Shown here piece by piece: positions 8,425-16,834 of a DNA stretch of 64,000 nucleotides (position 1 is the first letter of the stretch; each line of letters starts with the position of its first letter). A program made the translations under genes and the position numbers. Under the pieces are notes generated by a model. That model had not been told where the DNA came from, searched no databases, and was given only the letters and a program-made list of their open reading frames with translations. Source of the stretch: Mycolicibacterium litorale (GTDB lineage Bacteria > Actinomycetota > Actinomycetes > Mycobacteriales > Mycobacteriaceae); contig NZ_AP022586.1 of NCBI RefSeq assembly GCF_010731695.1, positions 558,001-622,000 on the forward strand, written 5' to 3'.

Positions 8425-9168
8425 ATGAGCCGGGTCGCGGTGGTGACCGGGGGCGCCTCCGGCATGGGCGAGGCGACCTGCCACGAGTTGGGCCGGCGGG
8501 GACACCGGGTCGCCGTTCTGGACCTCAAAGGCGATGCCGCGCAACGGGTCGCCGAGGATCTACGGGCCGACGGGGTCACGGCGCTCGGCGTTGCCGCCGA
8601 CGTGAGCAACCGCGCGGCCGTCGAGGAGGCCTTCGCCAAGGTGCGCACCGAGCTCGGCCCGGTACACATCCTGGTGACCAGTGCCGGCCTCGTCGATTTC
8701 GCTCCGTTCGTCGAGATCTCGCCGCAGTCCTGGCAACGACTGGTCGACGTCAACCTCACCGGCACCTTCCACTGCTGCCAGGTCGCGGTCCCGGACATGC
8801 TCGAGGCCGGCTGGGGCCGCATCGTGATGATCTCCTCGTCGAGCGCCCAGCGCGGATCGCCGGGGATGGCGCACTACGCCGCCTCCAAGGGCGCGTTGCT
8901 GTCGCTGACCAGATCGCTGGCGCGCGAATACGGCACAGCCGGCATCACGGTCAACAACATCCCGCCCTCAGGCATCGAGACGCCCATGCAGCACGAGTCG
9001 CAGGCGGCCGGCTTCCTGCCGCCCAACGAACAGATGGCGGCCAGCATCCCGGTCGGCCACCTCGGCACCGGTGACGACATCGCGGCCGCGGTCGGCTTCC
9101 TGTGTTCGGACGAGGCCGGGTTCATCACGGGTCAGACCCTGGGTGTCAACGGCGGCTCGGTGATGTGA
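8425..9168 (+). CDS. Short-chain dehydrogenase/reductase (FabG-like)
   Basis: A 247-residue classical SDR: Rossmann motif TGGASGMG (8-15), catalytic Ser in ISSSS (137-140), and Tyr151 and Lys155 in YAASK. The C-terminus ITGQTLGVNGG is typical. It would oxidise or reduce a hydroxyl/keto group, presumably on the product of the flanking oxygenases. It lies 30 bases after the reductase and 39 before the second Rieske gene, so it is probably in the same operon. It resembles the SDR at 32307, but substrate cannot be read from sequence. Confidence 0.93.
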   Translation: MSRVAVVTGGASGMGEATCHELGRRGHRVAVLDLKGDAAQRVAEDLRADGVTALGVAADVSNRAAVEEAFAKVRTELGPVHILVTSAGLVDFAPFVEISPQSWQRLVDVNLTGTFHCCQVAVPDMLEAGWGRIVMISSSSAQRGSPGMAHYAASKGALLSLTRSLAREYGTAGITVNNIPPSGIETPMQHESQAAGFLPPNEQMAASIPVGHLGTGDDIAAAVGFLCSDEAGFITGQTLGVNGGSVM

Positions 9169-9207
9169 TGACGACAACGAGAAACACGACAGCGCACGGA
9201 GGTTCGC

Positions 9208-10470
9208 ATGGCCCGGTGGCCTAAGCCCGCGGAGGGCAGCTGGACGGAACACTATCCTGAACTCGGTACCGGACCGATCTCGTTCCGCGACTCGATCTCG
9301 CCGGAGTTCTACGAACTCGAACGCGAGGCGGTGTTCAAGCGGGCATGGCTCAACGTCGGCCGCGTGGAGGAAGTGCCGCGGGTCGGCAGTTACTTCACCA
9401 AGGAAATCGACGTGGCGAAGGTCTCGGTGATCGTGGTGAAGGGCCGCGACGAGACGATCCGCGCCTTCTACAACGTCTGCCGCCATCGCGGAAACAAGCT
9501 GGTGTGGAACGACTATCCCAACGAGGAGGTCAAAGGCACCTGCCGGCAGTTCACCTGCAAGTACCACGGCTGGCGCTACGGCCTCGACGGCGAGCTCAAG
9601 TTCGTCCAGCAGGCCGGCGAGTTCTTCGGGCTGGACACCGAGAACCTCGGGCTCGCACCGGTGCAGTGCGACGTCTGGAACGGGTTCATCTTCATCAACC
9701 TCGACCCGGAGCCCCGATGGAGCCTGCGGGAGTTCCTCGGTCCGATGATCACCGCGCTCGACGACTATCCGTTCGAGCTCATGACCGAGCGCTACGAATT
9801 CGAAGCGCACAACAACAGCAACTGGAAGATCTTCGCCGACGCGTTCCAGGAGTACTACCACGTCCCGTCACTGCACAGCCAGCAGGTGCCCAGCGAGGTG
9901 CGCCAGCCGAACGCGACCTTCGAGTGCGGGCACTTCCAGATCGACGGGCCGCACCGGCTGGTGTCCACCGCGGGCACCCGGCGCTGGCTGCTCGCGCCGG
10001 AGTACATGTATCCCGTCGAACGGGTCACGCGCAGCGGCCTGGTGGGGCCGTGGCGTACCCCGGAGACCCATCACTCGGCCGGCCTGAACCCGGGCGGGAT
10101 CGAACCGTGGGGCATCACGAACTTCCAGATCTTCCCGAACCTGGAGATCCTCATCTACCACGGCTGGTACCTGCTGTACCGGTACTGGCCGACGTCGCAC
10201 AACACCCACAAGTTCGAGGCCTACAACGCCTTCCACCCGGCGCGCACCGTGCGCGAACGCATCGAACACGAGGTCGCGTCCGTGGTACTCAAGGAGTTCG
10301 CGCTCCAGGACGCCGGCATGCTCGGTGGTACCCAGGCGGCGCTCGAATACGACGTGGTCGACGATTACCCGCTGTCCGATCAGGAGATCCTCGTGCGCCA
10401 TCTGCACAAAGTGGCCGTCGACTGGGTCGAGGAGTACCGCAGCGAACACCGGCCGGTGGGGGTGTCATGA
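9208..10470 (+). CDS. Rieske non-haem iron oxygenase, second copy
   Basis: A 420-residue paralogue of the 3885 enzyme. Rieske ligands are Cys91, His93, Cys117 and His120, at the same positions as in the first copy. The catalytic iron motif DAFQEYYHVPSLH provides His218 and His223, with Glu215 at the bridging position. A GGAGG site precedes ATG 9208. The stop overlaps the start of the second copy of the small partner gene (ATGA), so the two-gene module is duplicated as a unit. Divergence in the substrate-facing half suggests a different substrate or a successive step. Confidence 0.92.
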   Translation: MARWPKPAEGSWTEHYPELGTGPISFRDSISPEFYELEREAVFKRAWLNVGRVEEVPRVGSYFTKEIDVAKVSVIVVKGRDETIRAFYNVCRHRGNKLVWNDYPNEEVKGTCRQFTCKYHGWRYGLDGELKFVQQAGEFFGLDTENLGLAPVQCDVWNGFIFINLDPEPRWSLREFLGPMITALDDYPFELMTERYEFEAHNNSNWKIFADAFQEYYHVPSLHSQQVPSEVRQPNATFECGHFQIDGPHRLVSTAGTRRWLLAPEYMYPVERVTRSGLVGPWRTPETHHSAGLNPGGIEPWGITNFQIFPNLEILIYHGWYLLYRYWPTSHNTHKFEAYNAFHPARTVRERIEHEVASVVLKEFALQDAGMLGGTQAALEYDVVDDYPLSDQEILVRHLHKVAVDWVEEYRSEHRPVGVS

Positions 10471-10802
10471 CCGGATCACGCCTGCCCAGCGCCTTCGCCG
10501 AATTCGAACCGTTCGCCGAGAAGTGGTGTCTGGCCACCGAAGCCGAGCGCTGGGCGACCCGGCTGGCCACCCCGATGCCGGAGATCCGCGAGTTCTACGA
10601 TGCGTTCTCGCCACGCTTCGAGGAGGCGATCGACTACTGCGACAAGTTTCCGCTCGACGATGTACCCGACGACGCGCTGAACCTGTTGCACCTCATCTAC
10701 TCGATGATCATGGTTTCGATGGCCGTCGAGATCTTCGGGACGCAGAAGCCCGCCGACTCCGCCGACGCTGTGATGAACCGCGTCAGCGCGCCGGTGCCGT
10801 GA
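10467..10802 (+). CDS. Small conserved Rieske-oxygenase partner, second copy
   Basis: A 111-residue protein starting at ATG 10467, overlapping the oxygenase stop. It is a paralogue of the 5162 product through the shared core YCDKFPLDDVPDDALNLLHL and the preceding Trp-Cys/acidic helix. The C-terminal tail diverges. No signal peptide, membrane segment or metal-binding cluster is evident. Function is unknown. Confidence 0.8.
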   Translation: MTGSRLPSAFAEFEPFAEKWCLATEAERWATRLATPMPEIREFYDAFSPRFEEAIDYCDKFPLDDVPDDALNLLHLIYSMIMVSMAVEIFGTQKPADSADAVMNRVSAPVP

Positions 10803-10821
10803 CCTACAGGATGGAACGACC

Positions 10822-11667
10822 ATGAGTCTGCTGACGATCAACAAGCTCACCGCATCGGTCGGGGCGGAGGTGACCGGGCTCGACCCCGACGCGCTCGCCG
10901 CCGACGAGGCGCTGGCCACCGCGGTGCTCGAGGCGCTGGAAGACAATGGCGTGCTGGTGTTTCCGGGTCTGCGCCTCGGTCCGCAGGCGCAGGTGGATTT
11001 CTGCCGGCGCCTCGGCGACATCGACCACTCGTCCGACGGGCACCACCCGGTCGCGGGCATCTATCCCGTCACCCTCGACAAGTCGAAGAACTCTTCGGCG
11101 GCCTATCTGCGCGCGACCTTCGACTGGCACATCGACGGATGCACGCCCACCGGCGATGAATATCCGCAGATGGCGACGGTGCTCTCGGCGCTGCGGGTGG
11201 CCGAGAGCGGTGGCGAGACCGAATTCGCCAGTGCCTACGGCGCCTACGACCGGCTCGGCGAGGACGAGAAGCAGCGGCTGGCATCGTTGCGGGTGGTGCA
11301 CTCGCTGGAGGCCTCGCAGCGCCGGGTCACCCCGGATCCGTCCCCGGAGTTGTTGGCGCGCTGGCGGTCCCGTCCCACCCACGAACATCCCCTGGTGTGG
11401 ACCCACCGCAGCGGCCGCAGATCGCTGGTGCTCGGCGCTTCGGCGGATCACGTCGTCGGAATGGACCTCGACGAGGGCAGGGCTTTGCTGGCCGACCTGC
11501 TCGACCGCGCCACCCGCCCCGGACTCGTCTACCGCCACTCGTGGTCGGTCGGCGACACCGTCATCTGGGACAACCGGGGCGTGCTGCATCGCGCGGCGCC
11601 GTACCCGGAGAACTCACCGCGGGAGATGTTGCGCACCACCGTGCTCGGCGACGAACCGATCCAGTGA
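10822..11667 (+). CDS. TauD/TfdA-family alpha-ketoglutarate-dependent dioxygenase
   Basis: A 281-residue Fe(II)/2-oxoglutarate dioxygenase. The facial triad is visible as His103-x-Asp105 in WHIDG and His256 in GVLHRAAPY, with an Arg shortly after (REMLRTT) suited to bind 2-oxoglutarate. Members hydroxylate and often cleave C-S, C-O or C-N bonds of small acids. It follows the second Rieske module by 19 bases and overlaps the CMD-like gene by 4, so it belongs to the same plus-strand operon. Confidence 0.9.
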   Translation: MSLLTINKLTASVGAEVTGLDPDALAADEALATAVLEALEDNGVLVFPGLRLGPQAQVDFCRRLGDIDHSSDGHHPVAGIYPVTLDKSKNSSAAYLRATFDWHIDGCTPTGDEYPQMATVLSALRVAESGGETEFASAYGAYDRLGEDEKQRLASLRVVHSLEASQRRVTPDPSPELLARWRSRPTHEHPLVWTHRSGRRSLVLGASADHVVGMDLDEGRALLADLLDRATRPGLVYRHSWSVGDTVIWDNRGVLHRAAPYPENSPREMLRTTVLGDEPIQ

Positions 11668-12188
11668 CGCGCCTGACGCCGCTGCCGCCCGACGAGTGGG
11701 ACGACGGCGTCCGCGACGCCCTGGGGCCGCTGTTGTCCGCCGAACGCGCCAATCCCCGCGATGCGGGCAACATCCTGGGGACCCTGGTCCGGCACCGGCC
11801 GCTGACGCGCGCGTATCTGGAGTTCAACGCCTACCTGCTGCGGGATTCGACGCTCAGCGCGCGTATCCGGGAGGTGGCGCTGATGCGCGCGGTGCTCTGG
11901 CGGCGGTGCGACTACCTGTGGGACCACCACGTCGAGCTCGCTGCGCGGGCCGGGCTGACGGCAGCCGAGATCGACGGCATCAAGACCGGGGCCCTCGACG
12001 ACGAGCTCGACAGCCTGGTGCTGCGTGCGGTCGACGAACTCGAGCACGACAGCACGATCGCCGACGCGACGTGGGCTGCGCTGGGCCGGCACCTCGACGA
12101 CCCGCAACGGATGGACCTGGTGTTCACGATCGGCGGCTACCACCTGCTCGCTCTCGCGGTGAACGCCTTCGGTATCGAGGCGGAGTAA
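11664..12188 (+). CDS. Carboxymuconolactone decarboxylase (CMD/AhpD)-like protein
   Basis: A 174-residue all-helical protein starting at GTG 11664, which overlaps the dioxygenase stop. The region REVALMRAVLWRRCDYLWDHH matches the CMD/AhpD core, but the redox CxxC of peroxidase-type members is missing: only the single Cys of RRCDYLWDHH is present. A thiol-peroxidase role is therefore unlikely. A decarboxylase or isomerase-like role in the pathway is possible. It is the last gene before a promoter region with an operator at 12239. Confidence 0.82.
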   Translation: MTRLTPLPPDEWDDGVRDALGPLLSAERANPRDAGNILGTLVRHRPLTRAYLEFNAYLLRDSTLSARIREVALMRAVLWRRCDYLWDHHVELAARAGLTAAEIDGIKTGALDDELDSLVLRAVDELEHDSTIADATWAALGRHLDDPQRMDLVFTIGGYHLLALAVNAFGIEAE

Positions 12189-12238
12189 CCCCCTCGTTGA
12201 CGCCGCCCTGGTGGTATGAAAACCTGATACGCAAAGAT

Positions 12239-12253
12239 GAGAATAACGTTCTC
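12239..12253. promoter_or_regulatory. GAGAAT-type operator before the P450/ferredoxin operon
   Basis: GAGAAT-AAC-GTTCTC is an inverted repeat with a 3-base spacer, ending 14 bases before ATG 12268. It is a member of the repeated RAGAAY-N3-RTTCTC family found before about ten transcription units here. No convincing third half-site is seen at the N7 spacing. Confidence 0.65.
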
Positions 12254-12267
12254 GCTTCTGGGATCGA

Positions 12268-13566
12268 ATGGAGCAGCGCATGGCGGAGGACCTCACCGCG
12301 GTTGACTTCTTCCGGGATGGCCGTCTGACCGACGACCCGTACACGTTCTACGCGGCGCTGCGCGAGAAGTGTCCGGTCACCAAGGAGAACCACTACGGCG
12401 TCACGATGGTGACCGGGTGGCAGGAGGCCGTCGACGTCTACAACGACGCCGAGACGTTCTCCTCGTGCATCTCGGTGACCGGGCCGTTCCCCGGCTTCCC
12501 GATCCCCCTGGAAGGGGACGACGTCACGGACCTGATCGTCAAGCACCGCGACGAGATCCCGTTCAGCGACCAGCTACCGACACTCGACCCACCGACCCAC
12601 ACCAACCACCGCGCCCTGTTGATGCGGCTGATCACGCCCAAGCGCCTCAAGGAGAACGAGGACGCCATGTGGCAGTTGGCCGACGACATCCTCGACGACT
12701 TCCTCGCACCGGGTGAGGGGGAGTTCATCAAGGGCTTCGCGGCGCCGTTCACGCTGCGGGTGATCGCCGATCTGCTCGGGGTGCCCGAAGAGGACCGGCC
12801 CGAACTCCTCGAGCGCCTCGCACGCGGCACCCACGGCGGCGCGCTGGGCAGCGCCGACAAGTCGTTGACCAAGACACCGCTGGAGTACCTCTACGACATC
12901 TTCGCCGAGTACATCGAGGACCGGCGGCGCGAACCCCGCGAGGACGTGCTGACCGGGCTGGCGACCGCGACGTTCCCCGACGGCACGATGCCCGAGGTCG
13001 CCGACGTGGTGCGGGTCGCGACCAACGTGTTCTCCGCCGGGCAGGAGACCACCGTGCGCCTGCTGTCCACGGCGCTCAAGGTGATCGGGGACCACCCCGA
13101 CATCCAGCGCGCGCTGCGCGAGGACCGCAGCCTGCTGCCCAACTTCATCGAAGAGTGCCTGCGCATCGAGAGCCCCGTCAAGGGCGACTTCCGGTTGTCG
13201 CGGGTGCCGACCACCGTCGGCGACGAATCGCTGCCCGCCGGAAGCACGGTGATGGTGATCAACGGCGCGGCCAATCGCGATCCGCGCCGGTTCGAGAACC
13301 CCGACACCTTCGACCCACAGCGCAAGAACGCCCGCCAGCACCTGGCGTTCGGGCGCGGCATCCACAGCTGCCCCGGGGCGCCGCTCGCCCGCGCCGAGAC
13401 GCGCGTCGGCCTCGAACGGCTGCTCGACCGGACCACCGACATCCGGATCAGCGAGACGCACCACGGGCCGGCCGGTGACCGCCGCTACGGCTACATCCCG
13501 ACCTACATCCTGCGCGGTCTCACCGAACTGCATCTGGAGTTCGACGTCACAGGGGGACAGTCGTGA
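12268..13566 (+). CDS. Cytochrome P450 monooxygenase
   Basis: A 432-residue P450 with I-helix AGQETT (257-262), ExxR in EECLR, and haem loop FGRGIHSCPG with axial Cys368. It is paralogous to the P450 at 50222: both contain FSSCIS near the N-terminus and PKRLKENED. ATG 12268 is used here; ATG 12280 (MAEDLT) is possible. The overlapping ferredoxin gene (ATGA-type junction at 13563) supplies its redox partner. It is the first gene of a three-gene unit under the 12239 operator. Confidence 0.93.
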   Translation: MEQRMAEDLTAVDFFRDGRLTDDPYTFYAALREKCPVTKENHYGVTMVTGWQEAVDVYNDAETFSSCISVTGPFPGFPIPLEGDDVTDLIVKHRDEIPFSDQLPTLDPPTHTNHRALLMRLITPKRLKENEDAMWQLADDILDDFLAPGEGEFIKGFAAPFTLRVIADLLGVPEEDRPELLERLARGTHGGALGSADKSLTKTPLEYLYDIFAEYIEDRRREPREDVLTGLATATFPDGTMPEVADVVRVATNVFSAGQETTVRLLSTALKVIGDHPDIQRALREDRSLLPNFIEECLRIESPVKGDFRLSRVPTTVGDESLPAGSTVMVINGAANRDPRRFENPDTFDPQRKNARQHLAFGRGIHSCPGAPLARAETRVGLERLLDRTTDIRISETHHGPAGDRRYGYIPTYILRGLTELHLEFDVTGGQS

Positions 13567-13754
13567 AGGTCACCGTCGACGAGGACCGCTGCCGCGGCCA
13601 CGGCATGTGCCTCACGCTGTGCCCGGAGGTCTTCACCATGACCGACGACGGATACGCCGTCGCGGACCCGTCCGACGTGCCCGACGGGCTCGAAGGGGCG
13701 GCCAAGGACGCCATCTCCAACTGCCCGGAACAAGCCATCGTCGAAATCAGCTGA
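13563..13754 (+). CDS. 3Fe-4S ferredoxin (P450 redox partner)
   Basis: A 63-residue ferredoxin starting at GTG 13563. Cluster ligands are Cys10, Cys16 and Cys54 in CRGHGMC ... NCPEQAI, with His at the variable position of the motif. It differs from the other three ferredoxins in this window by an additional Cys20 (LTLCPEVF). It is translationally coupled to the upstream P450 and presumably delivers electrons to it. Confidence 0.93.
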   Translation: MKVTVDEDRCRGHGMCLTLCPEVFTMTDDGYAVADPSDVPDGLEGAAKDAISNCPEQAIVEIS

Positions 13755-13770
13755 GCGACAAGGAGACACA

Positions 13771-14058
13771 GTGCCCAAGGGCTACATCCTCATCACCGAA
13801 GACGTCAAGGACCCGGCCGGTATGGCCGAGTACGGCAAGCTGGCCGCGCAGACCATGGCCGGTTCGACACTGCTGTCGTTCGACTCGAAACCCGAAGTGC
13901 TCGAGGGGGAGTGGCACGGCACCCAGACGGTGCTGCTCGAATTCGAGTCGGTCGAGGCGGCCCGTGAATGGTACAACTCCGACGCCTACCAGGAGGCGGT
14001 CAAGTTGCGGCAGGCCGCCGCCGACTGCAACGGCGTCATCCTGCACGGCCTCGGCTAG
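13771..14058 (+). CDS. DUF1330-family small protein
   Basis: A 95-residue protein with the features of DUF1330 (dimeric alpha/beta-barrel fold): KGYILITEDVKDP at the start, then LEGEWHGTQTVLLEFES and AREWYNSDAYQEAVKLR. It follows the ferredoxin by 16 bases with AAGGAG upstream, so it is the third gene of the P450 operon. The function of the family is not established; relatives often accompany degradative enzymes. Confidence 0.85.
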   Translation: MPKGYILITEDVKDPAGMAEYGKLAAQTMAGSTLLSFDSKPEVLEGEWHGTQTVLLEFESVEAAREWYNSDAYQEAVKLRQAAADCNGVILHGLG

Positions 14059-14065
14059 CACTCCC

Positions 14066-14122
14066 CGAAACCGCATTCCCGGCTGTCAAGCGCACCGCTT
14101 GGCAGCCGGGAATGCGGTTTCG
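14066..14122. terminator. Long hairpin between convergent genes (bidirectional terminator)
   Basis: A 20-base perfect stem pairs 14066-14085 with 14103-14122. After a T-G wobble it continues with six more pairs (CAAGCG/CGCTTG) around a CAC loop. It sits exactly between the stops of the DUF1330 gene (plus) and a P450 gene (minus). There is no U-tract, as is common for mycobacterial terminators. Confidence 0.85.
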
Positions 14123-14126
14123 CGGG

Positions 14127-15344
14127 TTACTTCAGGACCCGCACCGGGACGTGTGACCAACCCGCCACGTTCTGCATGGCCACCCGACGGCACTCGTCCC
14201 ACAGCACCTCGTAGCGGGGCATGAAGTCGAGCAGGCGCTCCAGCGCGATCGCGCTCTCCATCCGCGCCAGCGCCGCGCCGAGGCAGCTGTGCACGCCGTA
14301 TCCGAAGCCGAGGTTCTGCGCCTCGGTGCGGTCACGGTCGATGTCGAAGGTGTCGGCGTCGGTGAACGCCTCGGGATCGCGGTTGGCCGAACCACCCAGC
14401 AGGAACACGGGTTTGCCGGCGGGGATCGTGACGCCGTGCAGTGTCACGTCCTTCATCGAACGGCGGACGTTGTACTGCGCCGGCGCCTCGTAGCGCAGCA
14501 GTTCCTCGACCGCGGCGGGGATCTTGCTGCGGTCGTCGAGCAGCTTCTGCCACTGATCCGGGAAGCGGGCGAACGTGACGGCCGCGTTGCCGATCAACTT
14601 GGTCACCGTCTCGGCGCCCGCGCCGCCCAGAAGCGTTGCGAAGCCCGCGATCTCGAGGTCGTCGAGGCGTTCCATCCGCCCGTCTTCACGCTCGATCTCG
14701 GCCTGCACGAGGCGGGTGAACATATCGTCCTGCGGGTTCTCCCGGCGTTGCGCGATCAGCTCGAAGTACAGGCCCATGGCCTCGGCGATGGCCTGCATGC
14801 CCTCCGGGGACATCTCCTCCTGGCCCGGTTCGCGGTGCAGCGAGGTGTCCACCCATTGGCGCACCTGCTGGCGGCGATCCTCCGGGACGCCGAGCATCCG
14901 GGTGATCACCTCAACCGGGAAGAAGGCGGCGAACTCCTGCACCACGTCGAAATGCTCAGGATCGGCGGCGCGGAAGCACGAGTCGATGGTCTCTTCGACC
15001 ATCGGCTTGAGGTTCGCGATCGCCCGCGGGGTGAACACCTTGTTGACGAGGCTGCGCATCTGCCGATGCTCCGGCGGATCCATCAGGATGATCATCTTGA
15101 ACGGGGCCGGTTCACCGGTCTTCACCATCGACAGGTCGAGGCCGTACGCCGAGGAGAACGTCTGGTAGTCCTTGAACGCGGCCGCCACATCGGCGTGCCG
15201 CGACAACGCGTAGAAGTCCAGTTCCTCGTTGTAGTACACCGGCGCCTCTTCGCGCATGCGCCGGTAGATCTCCCACGGCTCGTTGAAATACTCCTCGGAG
15301 AACGGGTCGAACACGAGATCGGAATTGGTCTTTGGGGTGGTCAT
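14127..15344 (-). CDS. Cytochrome P450 monooxygenase
   Basis: A 405-residue P450: I-helix motif GGAGAETVTKL, ExxR in EELLR, and haem loop FGYGVHSCLG with Cys354. It is a close paralogue of the P450 at 15567 (shared DPFS.EYF, IYRRMR, DFYALSRH, and ARMESAIALE near the haem loop). The two flank one ferredoxin gene, so they look like a tandem duplication sharing a redox partner. It is the last gene of the minus-strand block and ends at the 14066 hairpin. Confidence 0.93.
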   Translation of the reverse strand: MTTPKTNSDLVFDPFSEEYFNEPWEIYRRMREEAPVYYNEELDFYALSRHADVAAAFKDYQTFSSAYGLDLSMVKTGEPAPFKMIILMDPPEHRQMRSLVNKVFTPRAIANLKPMVEETIDSCFRAADPEHFDVVQEFAAFFPVEVITRMLGVPEDRRQQVRQWVDTSLHREPGQEEMSPEGMQAIAEAMGLYFELIAQRRENPQDDMFTRLVQAEIEREDGRMERLDDLEIAGFATLLGGAGAETVTKLIGNAAVTFARFPDQWQKLLDDRSKIPAAVEELLRYEAPAQYNVRRSMKDVTLHGVTIPAGKPVFLLGGSANRDPEAFTDADTFDIDRDRTEAQNLGFGYGVHSCLGAALARMESAIALERLLDFMPRYEVLWDECRRVAMQNVAGWSHVPVRVLK

Positions 15345-15372
15345 TCACTCTCCCGGTCGGCCGCGAGGCGTC

Positions 15373-15570
15373 TCATTCTTCGCGGATGCTGATGGCCTGC
15401 CGCGGGCACTGGCGCACCGCTTCTTTGACCCGTTCTTCGTTCTCAGGGGTGACCTCATCGGTCAGGACATGCAGGTAGTCCTCATCGTCCAGGTCGAACA
15501 CCTCGGGGATGATGCCCATGCAGACCCCGTTGCTCTCGCACAGGCCGAAATCGACGACGATCTTGCTCAT
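15373..15570 (-). CDS. 3Fe-4S ferredoxin between two P450 genes
   Basis: A 65-residue ferredoxin with cluster cysteines Cys11, Cys17 and Cys55 (CESNGVC ... QCPRQAI). The variable motif position is Asn rather than the His seen in the other P450-adjacent ferredoxins. Its ATG 15570 overlaps the upstream P450 stop (ATGA), indicating coupled translation with the 15567 P450. It probably serves both flanking P450s. Confidence 0.93.
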   Translation of the reverse strand: MSKIVVDFGLCESNGVCMGIIPEVFDLDDEDYLHVLTDEVTPENEERVKEAVRQCPRQAISIREE

Positions 15571-16769
15571 CGCAGTACCCGAACCGGGACATGGTGGTAC
15601 CCCGCGACGTTCTGCATGTGCACGCGTTCCAGCCCGTCGAAGTCGACCTCGTAGCGCGGCATGAAGTCGAGCAGGTGTTCCAGCGCGATCGCGGTCTCCA
15701 TGCGGGCCAGTGCCGCACCCAGGCAACTGTGGATGCCGTAGCCCAGGCCGAGGTTCTGCGCCTGGGTGCGGTCGCGGGTGATGTCGAACGTCTCGGCGTC
15801 GTCGAACGCGCGCGAATCGCGGTTGGCGGCGGCCTTCATCAGGAACACCGGCTTGTGCGCGGGGATCACGCCGCTCGGGACATGGGCTTCGCGCAGCGTG
15901 TAGCGCACGTTGTACTGCACCGGTCCGACGTAGCGCAGGAGTTCCTCCACGGCGGCGGGAATCAGGCTGCGGTCGTCGAGCAGCAGCTGCCACTGCTCGG
16001 GGTGCCGCGCGAACTCGACGACGGCGCTGCCGACGAGCTTGGTGACCGTTTCGGCGCCGGCGCCCCCCAGCAGCGCGGTGAAGCCGGTGATCTCGATGTC
16101 ATCGAGCCTGCGCATTCCGCCGTTCTCGCCCGGGATCTCCGCGGCGATCAGTCGGCTGATCATGTCGTCCTGCGGGTTGGCCCGACGTTCCTGGACCAGG
16201 CTGTAGTAGTAGACGCCCGCCTCCATGTTGGCCTGCATGTTCTCGTCGGACATCTCGAGCTGTCCCGGCTTGACTTCCAGACCCTTGTCGATCCAGTGCC
16301 GGACCTGTTGGCGGAACTCCTCGGGGACACCGGCCATCCGGGTGATCACCTCGACCGGGAAAGGACCCGAGAAGTCCTGCACCACGTCGAAATTGTCCGG
16401 ATCGACCTGGCTCAGGTAGTGCTCGACGAGGTTGACGACGGTGGCGTGCTGGGACTGGATGGCGCGCGGCGTGAACGCCTTGTTGAGCAGGCTGCGCATG
16501 AAGCGGTGTTCCGGCGGATCCATGAAGATGATGGATTTCTGGAACCCCTCGCCGGATTTGATCATCGACAGGTGGCACCCACGGGTCGACGAGAACGACT
16601 CGTAGTCCTTGAGCGCCGCCGCGACGTCCTCATGCCGGGTCAGCGCGTAGAAGTCCTCGTCCTCGTCGTAGTAGAGCGGGGTGTCGTCGCGCATCCGCCG
16701 ATAGATCTCGTACGGGTCGTCGAAGTATTCCTGCGAGAACGGGTCGAACTTCAAGCGTGGCTTGGTCAT
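15567..16769 (-). CDS. Cytochrome P450 monooxygenase
   Basis: A 400-residue P450 with I-helix GGAGAETVTKL, ExxR in EELLR, and haem loop LGYGIHSCLG with axial Cys349. It is paralogous to the 14127 enzyme. GGAGGAG lies just upstream of ATG 16769. It is the first gene of the P450-ferredoxin-P450 cassette, with an inverted repeat at 16803-16834 in the short gap before the upstream dehydrogenase gene. The cassette may therefore have its own promoter inside the longer operon. Confidence 0.93.
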   Translation of the reverse strand: MTKPRLKFDPFSQEYFDDPYEIYRRMRDDTPLYYDEDEDFYALTRHEDVAAALKDYESFSSTRGCHLSMIKSGEGFQKSIIFMDPPEHRFMRSLLNKAFTPRAIQSQHATVVNLVEHYLSQVDPDNFDVVQDFSGPFPVEVITRMAGVPEEFRQQVRHWIDKGLEVKPGQLEMSDENMQANMEAGVYYYSLVQERRANPQDDMISRLIAAEIPGENGGMRRLDDIEITGFTALLGGAGAETVTKLVGSAVVEFARHPEQWQLLLDDRSLIPAAVEELLRYVGPVQYNVRYTLREAHVPSGVIPAHKPVFLMKAAANRDSRAFDDAETFDITRDRTQAQNLGLGYGIHSCLGAALARMETAIALEHLLDFMPRYEVDFDGLERVHMQNVAGYHHVPVRVLR

Positions 16770-16802
16770 GGGCTCCTCCTTCGCGGCGGGCTGATAGCCG
16801 GA

Positions 16803-16834
16803 AGCGTTACGTACAGCAAACTTACTGTAACGCT
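16803..16834. promoter_or_regulatory. Inverted-repeat operator candidate before the P450 cassette
   Basis: AGCGTTAC (16803-16810) and GTAACGCT (16827-16834) are perfect reverse complements across a 16-base spacer, with a second nested pair TACAG/CTGTA. The repeat overlaps the last codons of the HIBADH-like gene and lies 34 bases from the P450 start. It is TetR-like in appearance and unrelated to the GAGAAT family. Confidence 0.5.
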
